NCBI RefSeq assembly: GCF_900156535.1
Contig: NZ_FTNV01000001.1
Coordinates: 1,178,001 to 1,242,000, forward strand
Length of the DNA: 64,000 nucleotides
Direction: 5' to 3'
Source: Roseovarius nanhaiticus
GTDB taxonomy: Bacteria > Pseudomonadota > Alphaproteobacteria > Rhodobacterales > Rhodobacteraceae
Each line of letters starts with the position of its first letter. The stretch's first letter is position 1. The notes under the pieces were generated by a model. The model did no database searches, had not been told where the DNA came from, and saw only the letters and a list, made by a program, of their open reading frames with translations. This document shows positions 25,504-34,474 of this stretch, in pieces. The position numbers and the translations under genes are program-made.

Positions 25504-25660
25504 GAACCTGTCTTAAACTGAAAAAATTGCCAAAGTCTCACTCTTCGAGCCAGAATAGGAGGCAAAATAGGCGAAAGTAAGACAAATACACAGCTGCTGC
25601 CTTGCCCGAACCGCCTCGCCCGGCTACCTGCATCAGCGCACCGGCCAAAGGATCCCACGC

Positions 25661-26248
25661 ATGTTTACCGGCATCATCACCGACCAGGGCACCATCCGCG
25701 CGCTTGAGCAGCGCGGCGATTTGCGCGCACGCATCGCTTGCGGCTACGACTTGAGCAGCGTGGCGCTGGGTGCATCCATCGCCTGCGATGGCGTTTGCCT
25801 GACGGTGATAGAGACCGGTGATGATTGGTTCGACGTCGAGATCTCGGCCGAGACGGTCTCCAAGACGAACCTTCCGGACTGGGCAGAGGGCCGCACCGTC
25901 AATCTCGAGCGGGCGCTCAAGGTCGGGGACGAATTGGGCGGGCATATCGTATCCGGCCACGTGGACGGCATCGCGCGCATCACCAAGATGGAGGATGACG
26001 GCGACAGCACGCGTGTGACGCTTGCCGCGCCAGAGGCGCTGGCCAGATTCATCGCGCCGAAGGGATCAGTTGCGCTGAACGGGACGTCGTTGACCGTCAA
26101 CGAGGTCGATGGCCGCAATTTCGGCATCAATTTCATTCCGCACACCAAAGAAGTGACGACATGGGGCCGCGCTGCGGTGGGCGACGCCGTCAATCTCGAA
26201 ATTGACACGATGGCCCGCTACGTCGCCCGTCTGCGCGAGTTCGACTAG
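25661..26248 (+). CDS. ribE: Riboflavin synthase alpha chain
   Basis: A 195-residue enzyme that joins two 6,7-dimethyl-8-ribityllumazine molecules into riboflavin. Two lumazine-binding repeats: MFTGIITDQGTIRALE with SLGASIACDGVCLTV-like sequence (here ALGASIACDGVCLTVIE), and IVSGHVDGIARI with SVALNGTSLTVNEV. Full length. No FMN riboswitch is visible in the 157 bases upstream. Confidence 0.95.
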   Translation: MFTGIITDQGTIRALEQRGDLRARIACGYDLSSVALGASIACDGVCLTVIETGDDWFDVEISAETVSKTNLPDWAEGRTVNLERALKVGDELGGHIVSGHVDGIARITKMEDDGDSTRVTLAAPEALARFIAPKGSVALNGTSLTVNEVDGRNFGINFIPHTKEVTTWGRAAVGDAVNLEIDTMARYVARLREFD

Positions 26249-26338
26249 GCGCCACGGACGCGTGGCGTACTGCCGGTGTTGACCCGCGCAGCGGCACCGA
26301 TGGCATCCGTGCTTTGACGGCGACGCCCAAGTGATCCT

Positions 26339-26980
26339 TCAGTCGTTGTCGCTCAGCCCCGCACCGGCCCCGGAAGTGCGGCTTTGCTCGGTGTCGGGCG
26401 CATAGGTGCGCGCGGCGAAAGCGGCCAGCCGTTCTGCCGGTCCTTCGGCCAGATCATAGCGCAACTGGCAGTCCGGAAGCGGTAGCGCGGCATTCTCGCC
26501 ATGCTCTACCCGCGCGTCAGACAGCGCAAGCTCCGGCGTATGCGCCGCACCCCTGACATCGGCCGCAAAGGCGAACTCGCCCCCTTGCCAAATCAGTCGT
26601 TCAGCCTGTTCGCCATCCTCTGCAGCCGCCCGCACAAACGGCAAGAGAAGCAGGGGATAGGCGCAGGCGATGATATCGATATCGCGGCTGGGCGCGTCGT
26701 TCTGCGCCAGATCACACAAGGCGGCGCCCGCCGAGATGGGGCAGATCACGCCGCCCGAGGCCCTCCAGGTATCCTGGCTGGTATCTGTGGGGCGCATCTG
26801 CGCATGGGGCGTGCGGTCATACGCCTCAAGATAATTGGCCAGAACCTCGGGGCCGGGCAGGCCGATTCCGGCCAGCCAGCGCACGGCCTTGCCGGCCTCT
26901 TCGGCCATGCCCCAGCTGAAGCCTGATCCGCGGGCGGCCTTGCGCGCAAGGCCTTCGATCTCGCTCAGGGACCAGCTCAT
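26339..26980 (-). CDS. DUF3726-like protein of a catabolic cluster
   Basis: A 213-residue soluble protein. The N-terminal LSEIEGLARKAARGSGFSWG then EEAGKAVRWLAGIGLPG is, from memory, the DUF3726 pattern. Function unknown. Its start overlaps the stop of the 563-residue gene by four bases, so the two are probably one functional unit. Last gene of the leftward cluster that includes BCCT, M19 and ALDH genes. Confidence 0.55.
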   Translation of the reverse strand: MSWSLSEIEGLARKAARGSGFSWGMAEEAGKAVRWLAGIGLPGPEVLANYLEAYDRTPHAQMRPTDTSQDTWRASGGVICPISAGAALCDLAQNDAPSRDIDIIACAYPLLLLPFVRAAAEDGEQAERLIWQGGEFAFAADVRGAAHTPELALSDARVEHGENAALPLPDCQLRYDLAEGPAERLAAFAARTYAPDTEQSRTSGAGAGLSDND

Positions 26981-28668
26981 GAGGCTGCAAGGGGTGGATA
27001 GGTCCAGTCATCGGCATCGCCAGCGGCCAATTCGCCAGGGTACGGGGCGTTCTGGTACATGGTGATGCGCACCCAGCGATCCGAGCGTGGATCGAAATGA
27101 CAGGCGCCAAAGAAGCTGAGCTTGGCGCGCAGCATGTCGATGGGCAAAAGGCCGGCGCCGATGGTGTTGCCGCGGATCTCGGCATAGGGAAGGCGCGCGG
27201 CGATCTGCGCGCGGCGCACAATATGCCGGTGCTCGGGATGCGCCAGAAGGAAGGCTGCGGTCGTTTGCCCGTCGAACCGCGCCAGATCGGCCATCATGCG
27301 GGCGGCATCCCGGCCGGGGCAGAGGGGCTGCTCGTAGGGTTCGACCGGCTCGAGGCGGCGCTCGCCCAGGCGCGGCTCCAGCTTGGCCTCCGACACATAC
27401 CAGACGCGAGCCTGCGCCTCGGGCGCATCCCAGTCGATATCGAGTGCCCAGCCGTAGATGTCCTGAACGATGGCCGACAGCCGCTCGCAGGTCATGCTGC
27501 CCTGGATGCGCCAGTGGCGATCCTCGTCGCAGGCCATCTGCTCGGCCAGATCGTCCACCAGATCGCCATAAGGCTCCAGCATCAGGGATACGAGCTGTTC
27601 CTGACCCTCGAGTGTGAGCGCGCCTTCGGCCCAGCGCCAAAGCGCGTCCCACGGGTGTGCGCCGCCCAGATCAATGGCCTTCAGATGCGCAGTCAACTTG
27701 TCCAGATCACTGCGCAAGTCGGCCAGTTTCGCGATCTGCGCGGGATGCTCGCTGTGCCATGCCTGGGCATGGAGGACGGCGCGATCCACCATCTGAAGGA
27801 AGGTTTCGGCGTGCTGCGGCGCGGCCTTGGACAGCGCGCGGACCCGCGCCAGGGCCGTCTCGCGCGAGGCAATCCAGCTGTGCAGAAGGGCGGGGTGATT
27901 GAGCAGATAAGGCGCCATACCGAGGCCGGTGGAATTGCCGATGCCAAAGCGGCGGCGCAAGGCCGGCTCCATCGGGACGGCGGTGGCGGGCGCCTTTTGG
28001 CGGGCCATGTCCTCGACCAGATCCGCCACAAAAGTCCGAGTAAGGTATACCGACAGCATCTCGATCTGGTAGGGCGCCTGAAATTCGGGCCGGCCAGAGG
28101 TGGCGGCCCGGTCTGCCGCGCCGAACTTGCCCGAGCCATAGACGGCCGTGGTGCGCATCAGATAGCCAACATCGTCGATCATGGCCGGATCAGGCTGGCG
28201 GCCAGCGGCCAAAGCCTCCACCACGTGATCCCAGAGGCGCACCGAGCGGTTGGCGCGGCTCAGAGACAGCTCGCTTTCGGAAATGCGCCCGGCCTCCTGC
28301 AAGGGGACATTCGCGCGCAGGCGGGTGATGTCGGCCTCGGTCGGGATGCCGTCGAAAAGGGTGAAGGTCGCGTCCCATTCGGTCGCGATCACGCGATCGG
28401 ATCGTTTGGCCGGGTCGAGATCGTTGGCAAACGCGACAAGGCTGTAGCTGTTTTGCGGGCCGTGCGCGGTATAGACCGCCGTGCCCGTGCCGCGCGCGTC
28501 GATATCGAACATGCGTCGTTCGATCCGCCAATTTTCCGATTTGAGGCGGCGCAGAAGAATGCGCATGAAAGACAGACGACTTTGGTGAAAGGAGCCCAAT
28601 CGTTCCAGCCGCATGACCTGGCCTGGTTGGCGCAAGGTGGCGGTGGCAGCTGTCATATCGATCTGCAT
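26977..28668 (-). CDS. Large conserved protein of unknown function
   Basis: A 563-residue soluble protein with no signal peptide or membrane segment and no motif I recognise. It begins with a conserved-looking MRLERLGSFHQSRLSFMRIL and has long charged helical regions. It is coupled to the DUF3726-like gene by an ATGA overlap and separated from the BCCT gene by a terminator hairpin. Context suggests a role in degrading the compound imported by the transporter, or in assembling an enzyme for it (inference). Confidence 0.6.
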   Translation of the reverse strand: MQIDMTAATATLRQPGQVMRLERLGSFHQSRLSFMRILLRRLKSENWRIERRMFDIDARGTGTAVYTAHGPQNSYSLVAFANDLDPAKRSDRVIATEWDATFTLFDGIPTEADITRLRANVPLQEAGRISESELSLSRANRSVRLWDHVVEALAAGRQPDPAMIDDVGYLMRTTAVYGSGKFGAADRAATSGRPEFQAPYQIEMLSVYLTRTFVADLVEDMARQKAPATAVPMEPALRRRFGIGNSTGLGMAPYLLNHPALLHSWIASRETALARVRALSKAAPQHAETFLQMVDRAVLHAQAWHSEHPAQIAKLADLRSDLDKLTAHLKAIDLGGAHPWDALWRWAEGALTLEGQEQLVSLMLEPYGDLVDDLAEQMACDEDRHWRIQGSMTCERLSAIVQDIYGWALDIDWDAPEAQARVWYVSEAKLEPRLGERRLEPVEPYEQPLCPGRDAARMMADLARFDGQTTAAFLLAHPEHRHIVRRAQIAARLPYAEIRGNTIGAGLLPIDMLRAKLSFFGACHFDPRSDRWVRITMYQNAPYPGELAAGDADDWTYPPLAAS

Positions 28669-28694
28669 CTGTGGATCCTCCTTTCAAATAAATA

Positions 28695-28716
28695 GGGCGG
28701 CCCGTTCGGGCCGCCC
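28695..28716 (-). terminator. Terminator after the BCCT transporter gene
   Basis: GGGCGGCCCG and CGGGCCGCCC form a perfect inverted repeat; on the minus strand TATTTATTT follows. It lies between the BCCT stop and the next gene, so transcription of the unknown pair is probably reduced or independent. Confidence 0.75.
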
Positions 28717-28728
28717 AGTGTTTTCATA

Positions 28729-30282
28729 TCAATCCGTACCACGACCCTTTGCGAGGGTGATGCGGAAGGCGTCCCAGAGGGATGGCAGCAGGATCAGCGA
28801 GACGGGAACCGCGGTGACCACGATGAAGCTTTGCAGCTTGCCGATGCCGCCCGAGCCGGTCCAGATCAGGATGAGGGCCATGATGCCCATCGTGACACCC
28901 CAAAAGACGCGCACGCCGGTCGAGCTGCGGTCCTCGTCCGACATCGCGACCGAGATCACGTACGTCATCGAGTCGCCCGTCGTGGCGACGAAGATCGTCG
29001 TCAGGATCAGGAAGAGAACCGACACGAGGAAGCCCAGAGGCATCTGCTGCGTGATTGCCAGAAGAGCGGCGGGCAGGTTGAAGCCACCTTCGCTTTCAAA
29101 TGGGCCAGAGACCGCGCCGGGATTGCTGAGCTCGAACGCGATGCCCGAGCCGCCGACGATCGAGAACCAGAAAGTGGTCACGATGGGGGCGACGATCGAC
29201 AGCATGATGATGATCGAGCGGATCGACCGGCCGCGGCTGACGCGGGCGATGAACATTGCCATCAGCGGACCATAGCCCATGAACCAGCCCCAGAAGAACA
29301 CGGTCCACCAGCCCAGCCAGCCCGGCTCGCCGAAGACTTCTGCCTCGCCGCGATAGAGCGCCATGCCGAAGAAGTCGGTGATGTAGGTGCTGAAACCCTC
29401 CGCAAAGCTGGAGAAGATAAAGGTCGTCGGACCGGCGATCAGCATGTAGGCCAGAAGGACGCCGGCAAGGATCACGTTGATCCGGCTGAGGATCTGAATG
29501 CCTTTTGACAGACCCGTGATCGCCGAGATCGTGTAGATCGTGACGAGGCCGCCGATGACGATGGCTTGGGTTGTGAAGGTGTCGGGAATGCCGAAGAGGG
29601 CGTTCAGGCCATAGCTGACCTGCAATCCGAGAAAGCCGACCGGGCCGACAGTGCCGGCGACAACGGCGATAATGCACGCCGCGTCCGCAATCCAGCCGAT
29701 GGGGCCGTTGATGGCTGCATCACCGAACACCGGATAGAGCAACGTGCGGGGCGCCATCGGCAGGCCCTTCTCGTAGTGGTAATGCATCAGCATGATGCTG
29801 CTGAGCGCGCCCAGAATGGCCCATGCAAGGAAACCCCAATGCATGAAGCTTTGCGCCATTGCGGGGCCGACCGCGTCGGCTGTTCCGGATTCGGCGCCGA
29901 AATAGGGCGGCGAGGACAGGAAATGCGCCATCGGCTCGCCCGCGGCCCAAAAAACGCCGCCGCCTGCCAGGAGGGTACACATGATCATCGCGCCCCACTG
30001 GAACGCGGGAAATTCAGGCACGCTCACGTTGCCCATGATTGCGCGCCCGCCGGGCATCACGACCAGAACGAGGCCGATCAGAAATGTCGCCAGCAACAAG
30101 ACCTGCCAGTAGAGGCCAAAATACTTGGCCGAAAAAGCAAAGGTCGTATCGACGATACTCGACAGCAATTCGAGGTCGACCAGCGCGACAATGCAGAAGA
30201 GGGCGATGAACCCCCCGGTGATCGCAAATAGCGGTTTGTTGATATGCGCGCGGGGTTTGCCCGACGCCGTTGAGTCGCTCAT
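28729..30282 (-). CDS. BCCT-family betaine/carnitine/choline-type transporter
   Basis: A 517-residue inner-membrane protein with about twelve hydrophobic segments and the BCCT signature region WWTVFFWGWFMGYGPLMAMF followed by RVSRGRSIRSIIIM. BCCT carriers import quaternary ammonium or sulfonium compounds with sodium or proton. A short C-terminus argues for a nutrient uptake role rather than osmotic sensing. The substrate cannot be read from the sequence; neighbours (ALDH, M19 homologue, LysR) suggest a compound used as food. Confidence 0.9.
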   Translation of the reverse strand: MSDSTASGKPRAHINKPLFAITGGFIALFCIVALVDLELLSSIVDTTFAFSAKYFGLYWQVLLLATFLIGLVLVVMPGGRAIMGNVSVPEFPAFQWGAMIMCTLLAGGGVFWAAGEPMAHFLSSPPYFGAESGTADAVGPAMAQSFMHWGFLAWAILGALSSIMLMHYHYEKGLPMAPRTLLYPVFGDAAINGPIGWIADAACIIAVVAGTVGPVGFLGLQVSYGLNALFGIPDTFTTQAIVIGGLVTIYTISAITGLSKGIQILSRINVILAGVLLAYMLIAGPTTFIFSSFAEGFSTYITDFFGMALYRGEAEVFGEPGWLGWWTVFFWGWFMGYGPLMAMFIARVSRGRSIRSIIIMLSIVAPIVTTFWFSIVGGSGIAFELSNPGAVSGPFESEGGFNLPAALLAITQQMPLGFLVSVLFLILTTIFVATTGDSMTYVISVAMSDEDRSSTGVRVFWGVTMGIMALILIWTGSGGIGKLQSFIVVTAVPVSLILLPSLWDAFRITLAKGRGTD

Positions 30283-30338
30283 GTTACACCCTCCCTGAGT
30301 GTGTGGATCTTTTGTGCCGGGTGATCCCCCGGCAATTC

Positions 30339-31352
30339 TTAATTGCCCGCGGATTCGGCTGTGAAACCGCGGGGGATGAAGTTTTCTTCAAAGAAACGCA
30401 ACCAGTTGCCGCCCATTAGGCCGGCAATCTCGGCCTGGTCGAAGCCGATGTCACGCAGACCGGCCTCGAAATTCGGAAAATCCCTGTTATCCTTGAACCA
30501 GTCCGGCTGAGGCGGGAAGCCGGGCGCCGCGGCGCTGCCTTCGCCGTAGTCGATCTCTTTGGTCCAGCGTCCCACGCGCATCCATTCGACGACGCTGTCG
30601 GGCTGATCCTGGCAAAGATCGGTGCCGATACCAAAATGCTCGGCCCCGAACTGCTCTGCCGCGCGCGCGATCATCTCGCAGAAATCGCGCAATGTGCAGT
30701 CGGACTTGCCCTTCAGGTGATGCGGATAGGCCGAAAAGCCCATCATGCCGCCGTTTTGCGTGACCGCGCGGATCACGTCATCGCGCTTGTTGCGCAGGGC
30801 GGGCTGCCATGAATGCAGGTTGGCGTGGGTGATGGTAATGGGCCGCTGGCTGAGATCGGCGGCCTCGATGGTCGAGCGGTCGGCCGAATGGCTCATGTCG
30901 ACGACGAGGCCCACGCGGTTCATCTCCTTGATGACTTCGCGGCCCATGCGTGTGATGCCGGGATCCTCGGCCTCGTAGCAGCCTGTCGCAAGCAGCGACT
31001 GGTTGTTGTAGCTGAGCTGCATGAAGCGCGCGCCCAGATCGTGCAGCACCTCGACAAGGCCGATATCGTCCTCGATGGGGCTGGGATTCTGGAAGCCGAA
31101 GAAGATGGCCGTGCGTCCGGACTCGCGCGCTGCGCGCACATCGCCCGCCCACCGGCCCTTCATGATCAGATCCGGGAATTGCTCGAACCAGCGGTTCCAG
31201 CGTTCGATATTCAGAACCGTCTCGCGGAAATTTTCGTGGTAGGCGATGGTGACATGCACCGCATCGAGCCCGCCTGCGCGCATTTCGCGGAAGATCTTCT
31301 CCGACCAGTTGGCGTATTGCAGGCAATCGATGCGGGGGGCGAAAGAGGTCAT
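30339..31352 (-). CDS. Divergent peptidase M19 (membrane dipeptidase) family protein
   Basis: A 337-residue TIM-barrel amidohydrolase-like protein. It keeps VDMSHSADRS and ITHANLHSW (two of the usual metal-binding His) and RNKRDDVIRAV, but the N-terminal HxD motif is absent (RIDCLQYANW instead) and the bridging Glu region reads GFQNPSPIEDD. Such HxD-lacking M19 members also occur beside glycine betaine/dimethylglycine genes in Pseudomonas (from memory). So it may not be a peptidase. No signal peptide. Start at 31,352; the longer frame upstream is a shadow of the ALDH gene. Confidence 0.8.
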   Translation of the reverse strand: MTSFAPRIDCLQYANWSEKIFREMRAGGLDAVHVTIAYHENFRETVLNIERWNRWFEQFPDLIMKGRWAGDVRAARESGRTAIFFGFQNPSPIEDDIGLVEVLHDLGARFMQLSYNNQSLLATGCYEAEDPGITRMGREVIKEMNRVGLVVDMSHSADRSTIEAADLSQRPITITHANLHSWQPALRNKRDDVIRAVTQNGGMMGFSAYPHHLKGKSDCTLRDFCEMIARAAEQFGAEHFGIGTDLCQDQPDSVVEWMRVGRWTKEIDYGEGSAAAPGFPPQPDWFKDNRDFPNFEAGLRDIGFDQAEIAGLMGGNWLRFFEENFIPRGFTAESAGN

Positions 31353-31381
31353 GCCGCCGCTCCGGTCGAGAGGCCGGATTT

Positions 31382-31403
31382 GAGTATTTTTGCCAAGATG
31401 AAA
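31382..31403 (+). repeat. GAGTATTT...ATGAAA intergenic motif, copy 2
   Basis: GAGTATTTTTGCCAAGATGAAA (two bases over twenty, split GAGTATTTTTG / CCAAGATGAAA) between the ALDH stop and the M19 start, on the strand opposite to the genes. Confidence 0.6.
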
Positions 31404-31413
31404 CCGCGGCGGG

Positions 31414-32865
31414 TCATGTCGGTGTGCCGCTGGAGATGTAGGCCGTTTTGACGATCGTGTAGAACTCGCGCGCGGTCTGGCCTTGCTCGCGCGGGCCGTA
31501 GGAGCTGTCGCCGCGCCCGCCGAAGGGGACGTGATAGTCTGTTCCGGCCGTGGGCAGGTTGACCGTGACGACGCCGGTGCGCGCGTTGCGGCGGAAATGC
31601 GTGGCGCGGGCGAGCGAGCGCGTGACGATGCCGGAGGTGAGGCCGAAATTCGTGTCGTTGACCACTGCGAGGCCGTCCTCATAGCTTGATACCTTGATGA
31701 CGCAAGCCAGCGGGGCGAACATTTCCTCACGGTTGATGCTCATGTCATTGGTCGTGCCGGTGAAGACGCCGGGAGACATGAAGTAGCCTTCAGTGCCCAG
31801 GTCGAGGCGCTCACCGCCGCAGGCGAGGGTCGCGCCCTCGTTCTTGCCTTTTTCGACCCAGGCGAGGTTTTCTTTCAACTGATCTTCGCTGACGACGGGG
31901 CCGATCTGGGTGCCTTCGCCGAGGGCGGGGCCGACCTTCATCGCCTTTGCGCCTGCGACCAGCTTTTCCACGAAGGCGTCATGCACGGCGTCCATCACCA
32001 CGAGGCGCGAGGAGGCTGTGCATTTCTGGCCGGTGCCGCCGAAAGCGCCCCCAAGCGCGAGCGTGACGGCCAGGTCGATATCGGCGTCGTCGCAGACGAG
32101 CAGCGCGTTTTTCGAGCCCATCTCCATCTGTACACGTGTGAAATTCTGCACCGCAGCGGCGGCAATGCCGCGACCGACCGGGACCGAGCCGGTGAAGGAA
32201 ATGGCGTCAACTTTGGGGCTTTCGACAAGGCGCTGGCCTACATCGCGGCCCGCGCCCATCACGAGGTTGAAGAGCCCCTTGGGAATGTCCTGCCGCGAGA
32301 TGATTTCGGTCAGCGCATGGGCGGAGGCGGGGGTCACATTGGCGGGCTTCCAGATCACCGCGTTGCCATAGGCGAGTGCCGGGGCGATCTTCCAGCTGGC
32401 AGTGGCGGTCGGGAAATTCCAGGGGCTGATGATGGCGACAGTGCCCACAGGCTCGCGGCGCACGTCGATCTCGACGCCGGGGCGGACGCTGTCTGCGGTC
32501 TCGCCCAGCTGGCGCAAGATCTCGGCGGCATAGTAGGTAAAGAATTGACCGGCGCGATAGACCTCGCCCTTGCCTTCGGCGAAGGGTTTGCCTTCTTCGC
32601 GGCTGAGAAGCGTGCCCAGCTCTTCGGCGCGGGCCATCATCTCGGTGCCGATGGCGTTCAGCACGGCCTGCTTGCGCTCGAGCCCGTAGGCGGCCCATTC
32701 CGCCTGCGCCGATTTTGCCGCGTCGAGCGCATGGTCCAGCTGCTCGGCGCTGGCTTGCGCATAGGTGCCGATGACGTCCGAGAGATCGGAAGGGTTGATA
32801 TTGTCGATCTGGCCGGGGCCAGTGACCCATTCGCCTGCGATGTAGTTCTTGCGAATCTCGGTCAT
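31414..32865 (-). CDS. NAD(P)-dependent aldehyde dehydrogenase
   Basis: A 483-residue ALDH-superfamily enzyme oxidising an aldehyde to an acid. Visible: substrate/cofactor segment ISPWNFPTATASWKIAPAL, VIWKPANVTPASAH, FTGSVPVGRGIA, general base Glu in MEMGSKNA, catalytic Cys in GGTGQKCTASSR, and GVVTVNLPTAG. Closest in look to ketoglutarate-semialdehyde / succinate-semialdehyde type enzymes; the exact substrate is open. First gene after the LysR gene, with a palindromic operator-like site about 100 bases before its ATG. Confidence 0.9.
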   Translation of the reverse strand: MTEIRKNYIAGEWVTGPGQIDNINPSDLSDVIGTYAQASAEQLDHALDAAKSAQAEWAAYGLERKQAVLNAIGTEMMARAEELGTLLSREEGKPFAEGKGEVYRAGQFFTYYAAEILRQLGETADSVRPGVEIDVRREPVGTVAIISPWNFPTATASWKIAPALAYGNAVIWKPANVTPASAHALTEIISRQDIPKGLFNLVMGAGRDVGQRLVESPKVDAISFTGSVPVGRGIAAAAVQNFTRVQMEMGSKNALLVCDDADIDLAVTLALGGAFGGTGQKCTASSRLVVMDAVHDAFVEKLVAGAKAMKVGPALGEGTQIGPVVSEDQLKENLAWVEKGKNEGATLACGGERLDLGTEGYFMSPGVFTGTTNDMSINREEMFAPLACVIKVSSYEDGLAVVNDTNFGLTSGIVTRSLARATHFRRNARTGVVTVNLPTAGTDYHVPFGGRGDSSYGPREQGQTAREFYTIVKTAYISSGTPT

Positions 32866-32966
32866 GGTGGAACTCCCAGCTTGCGTGCGGCGCGGCAGCG
32901 CGCCCAATCAGGGACAAAGTGTTGAAGGGTTCGCTGATTCAGGGCAATCGCAAAATAGTGAATATT

Positions 32967-32985
32967 AATTCAGAATATCTGAATT
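32967..32985. promoter_or_regulatory. Palindromic LysR-type operator candidate
   Basis: AATTCAGA-ATA-TCTGAATT, a perfect 8-3-8 palindrome containing the T-N11-A core of LysR binding sites. It lies between the lysR-type gene and the ALDH gene, 102 bases before the ALDH start. Confidence 0.65.
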
Positions 32986-33000
32986 TGAAGCCTTGGGGCT

Positions 33001-33879
33001 TCAATCTGCCGGGCTGATACGCGCGGAACGAATGGCCTCGGCCAAGGCCTCGGCAGCGGGCGTCATGTCGGCGGCGGAGGGCAGGACCATGAAGACCTCG
33101 CGGCGGACCGCGCTGCCTGCCAGCGGCAAAAATGCGAGGTCGCGGAATTCGGGCGGCAGGGCCAGTTCCGGCAGGATGGTAACGCCGGCGCCCGCGCGTA
33201 CCATGCTGAGGATAGACGCGGTATTGCGCACCATCAGGCGCGAGGCTTCGAGGATGGGTTGGAAATCTGCATCATGGATCTGGGTGCAGAGCCCGTTGGC
33301 GATGAACTCCGTGCTCGCCAGGTCCGCCCAGCTCAGGCTGTCCCAGCGCGCCGTCAAGGGATGCCCGGCGGGGCAGATCACGCCGAACGCATCGGAGAAG
33401 AGCAGCTCGCGGCGAAAGCCGGGCAGCGGCGGCAGTGTGGCGATGCCGATATCGGCGCGCCCCTCGATCAGATCGCGCTGGACCGTGCCGCTATCGGTGT
33501 CGCGCAGATCAATGCGCAGGCCGGGACGCGCGGCAATGAAATCACGCAGGATATTCGGCATGACCGAACCTGCGACCGAGGGTGTGCAAGAGAGGCGCAC
33601 ATTGCCCGCCTGCGCGCGCGACAGCGCCTCGATCGCCTCGATCGTGTGGGCGTAATGGGTCAGCTCGCGAGCGGCCTCGATGCGGATCAGCGCGCCCAAT
33701 GGGGTCAGGCGGGACTTGCGGGCGCTCTCGAAGAGAGGCGCGCCCACATGGTCCTCGAACTGGCGCAGCATCATCGAGATGGCCGACGGCGTGCGCCCCA
33801 GCACCTCGGCCGCGCCCGTCAGGCTGCCATGGTCGGCAACGGCCTGAAAGCAGCGGAGCATTTCGATCTTGATCGCCAT
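33001..33879 (-). CDS. LysR-family transcriptional regulator
   Basis: A 292-residue LysR regulator. N-terminal winged [23 protein letters not shown], then [21 protein letters not shown]-terminal periplasmic-binding-like effector domain (about 90-290, starting [19 protein letters not shown]). It is transcribed in the same direction as, and just before, the ALDH/M19/BCCT genes and probably controls them in response to the imported compound. The start chosen begins the HTH; the longer frame upstream is rejected. Confidence 0.9.
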   Translation of the reverse strand: MAIKIEMLRCFQAVADHGSLTGAAEVLGRTPSAISMMLRQFEDHVGAPLFESARKSRLTPLGALIRIEAARELTHYAHTIEAIEALSRAQAGNVRLSCTPSVAGSVMPNILRDFIAARPGLRIDLRDTDSGTVQRDLIEGRADIGIATLPPLPGFRRELLFSDAFGVICPAGHPLTARWDSLSWADLASTEFIANGLCTQIHDADFQPILEASRLMVRNTASILSMVRAGAGVTILPELALPPEFRDLAFLPLAGSAVRREVFMVLPSAADMTPAAEALAEAIRSARISPAD

Positions 33880-34050
33880 TGGGACGCCTTTGCGGGACTG
33901 GCCGATCGGGCCGTTGCCGTGCAGCCTACCCCAGCCACCGCGCGGCGTCACGCGGGCGCGCACGTGATTGACATTCCGGGCGCGCATGGTGCATTTGAAC
34001 CCGACCAAGAGATGCCAAAGACTGGCCGAAGTCCTGCCGAGGAGATGCCC

Positions 34051-34362
34051 ATGCCTGCCCGTATCTATCGCCCCGCCCGCACCGCCATGTCGTCCGGCAC
34101 TGCCAAGACACATCATTGGGTGCTGGAGCATGTGGCGGGTGAGCCGCGCGAGGTCGATCCGCTGATGGGCTGGACCTCGTCCAATGACACACAGGCCCAG
34201 GTGCGTCTCTCCTTTCCGACCAAGGAGGCCGCTCTGGAATACGCGCAGGAGCATGGCATCGACGTGATTGTGCAGGACCCGCAGGTGCGCAAGCCGAATA
34301 TCCGCCCCGGCGGCTATGGCGAGAACTTCGCGACCAACCGCAAGGGCGTCTGGACGCATTGA
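34051..34362 (+). CDS. ETC complex I subunit, NDUFS4-like
   Basis: A 103-residue accessory subunit of alphaproteobacterial NADH:ubiquinone oxidoreductase, homologous to mitochondrial NDUFS4 (18 kDa). Motifs: [55 protein letters not shown] and a basic [16 protein letters not shown] end. GAGGAG lies six bases before the ATG. It is away from the nuo operon, as usual for this gene. Confidence 0.9.
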   Translation: MPARIYRPARTAMSSGTAKTHHWVLEHVAGEPREVDPLMGWTSSNDTQAQVRLSFPTKEAALEYAQEHGIDVIVQDPQVRKPNIRPGGYGENFATNRKGVWTH

Positions 34363-34474
34363 CGCGGCAGGGCGCGGCCCGCACGCCGCTGTCCCTGTGA
34401 CACATCTTTGAACGACAGGCAGTCCGGAAACCGGCCTCAATACTGGTCCGCCCAGAAATGGAACGAGGCCTGCC

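Noticed and set aside
25504..25660. FMN riboswitch before ribE
   Set aside because: None of the conserved FMN-element blocks (such as AGGGG and the matching helices) is visible.
26250..26267. Stem-loop CGCCACG / CGTGGCG after ribE
   Set aside because: Good stem but no T tract follows, so a terminator is not supported.
27097..28695. 532-residue open frame on the plus strand opposite the 563-residue gene
   Set aside because: Composition is typical of an antisense shadow (rich in Arg, Gly, His, Gln). The minus-strand frame is coupled to DUF3726 and has a normal protein composition.
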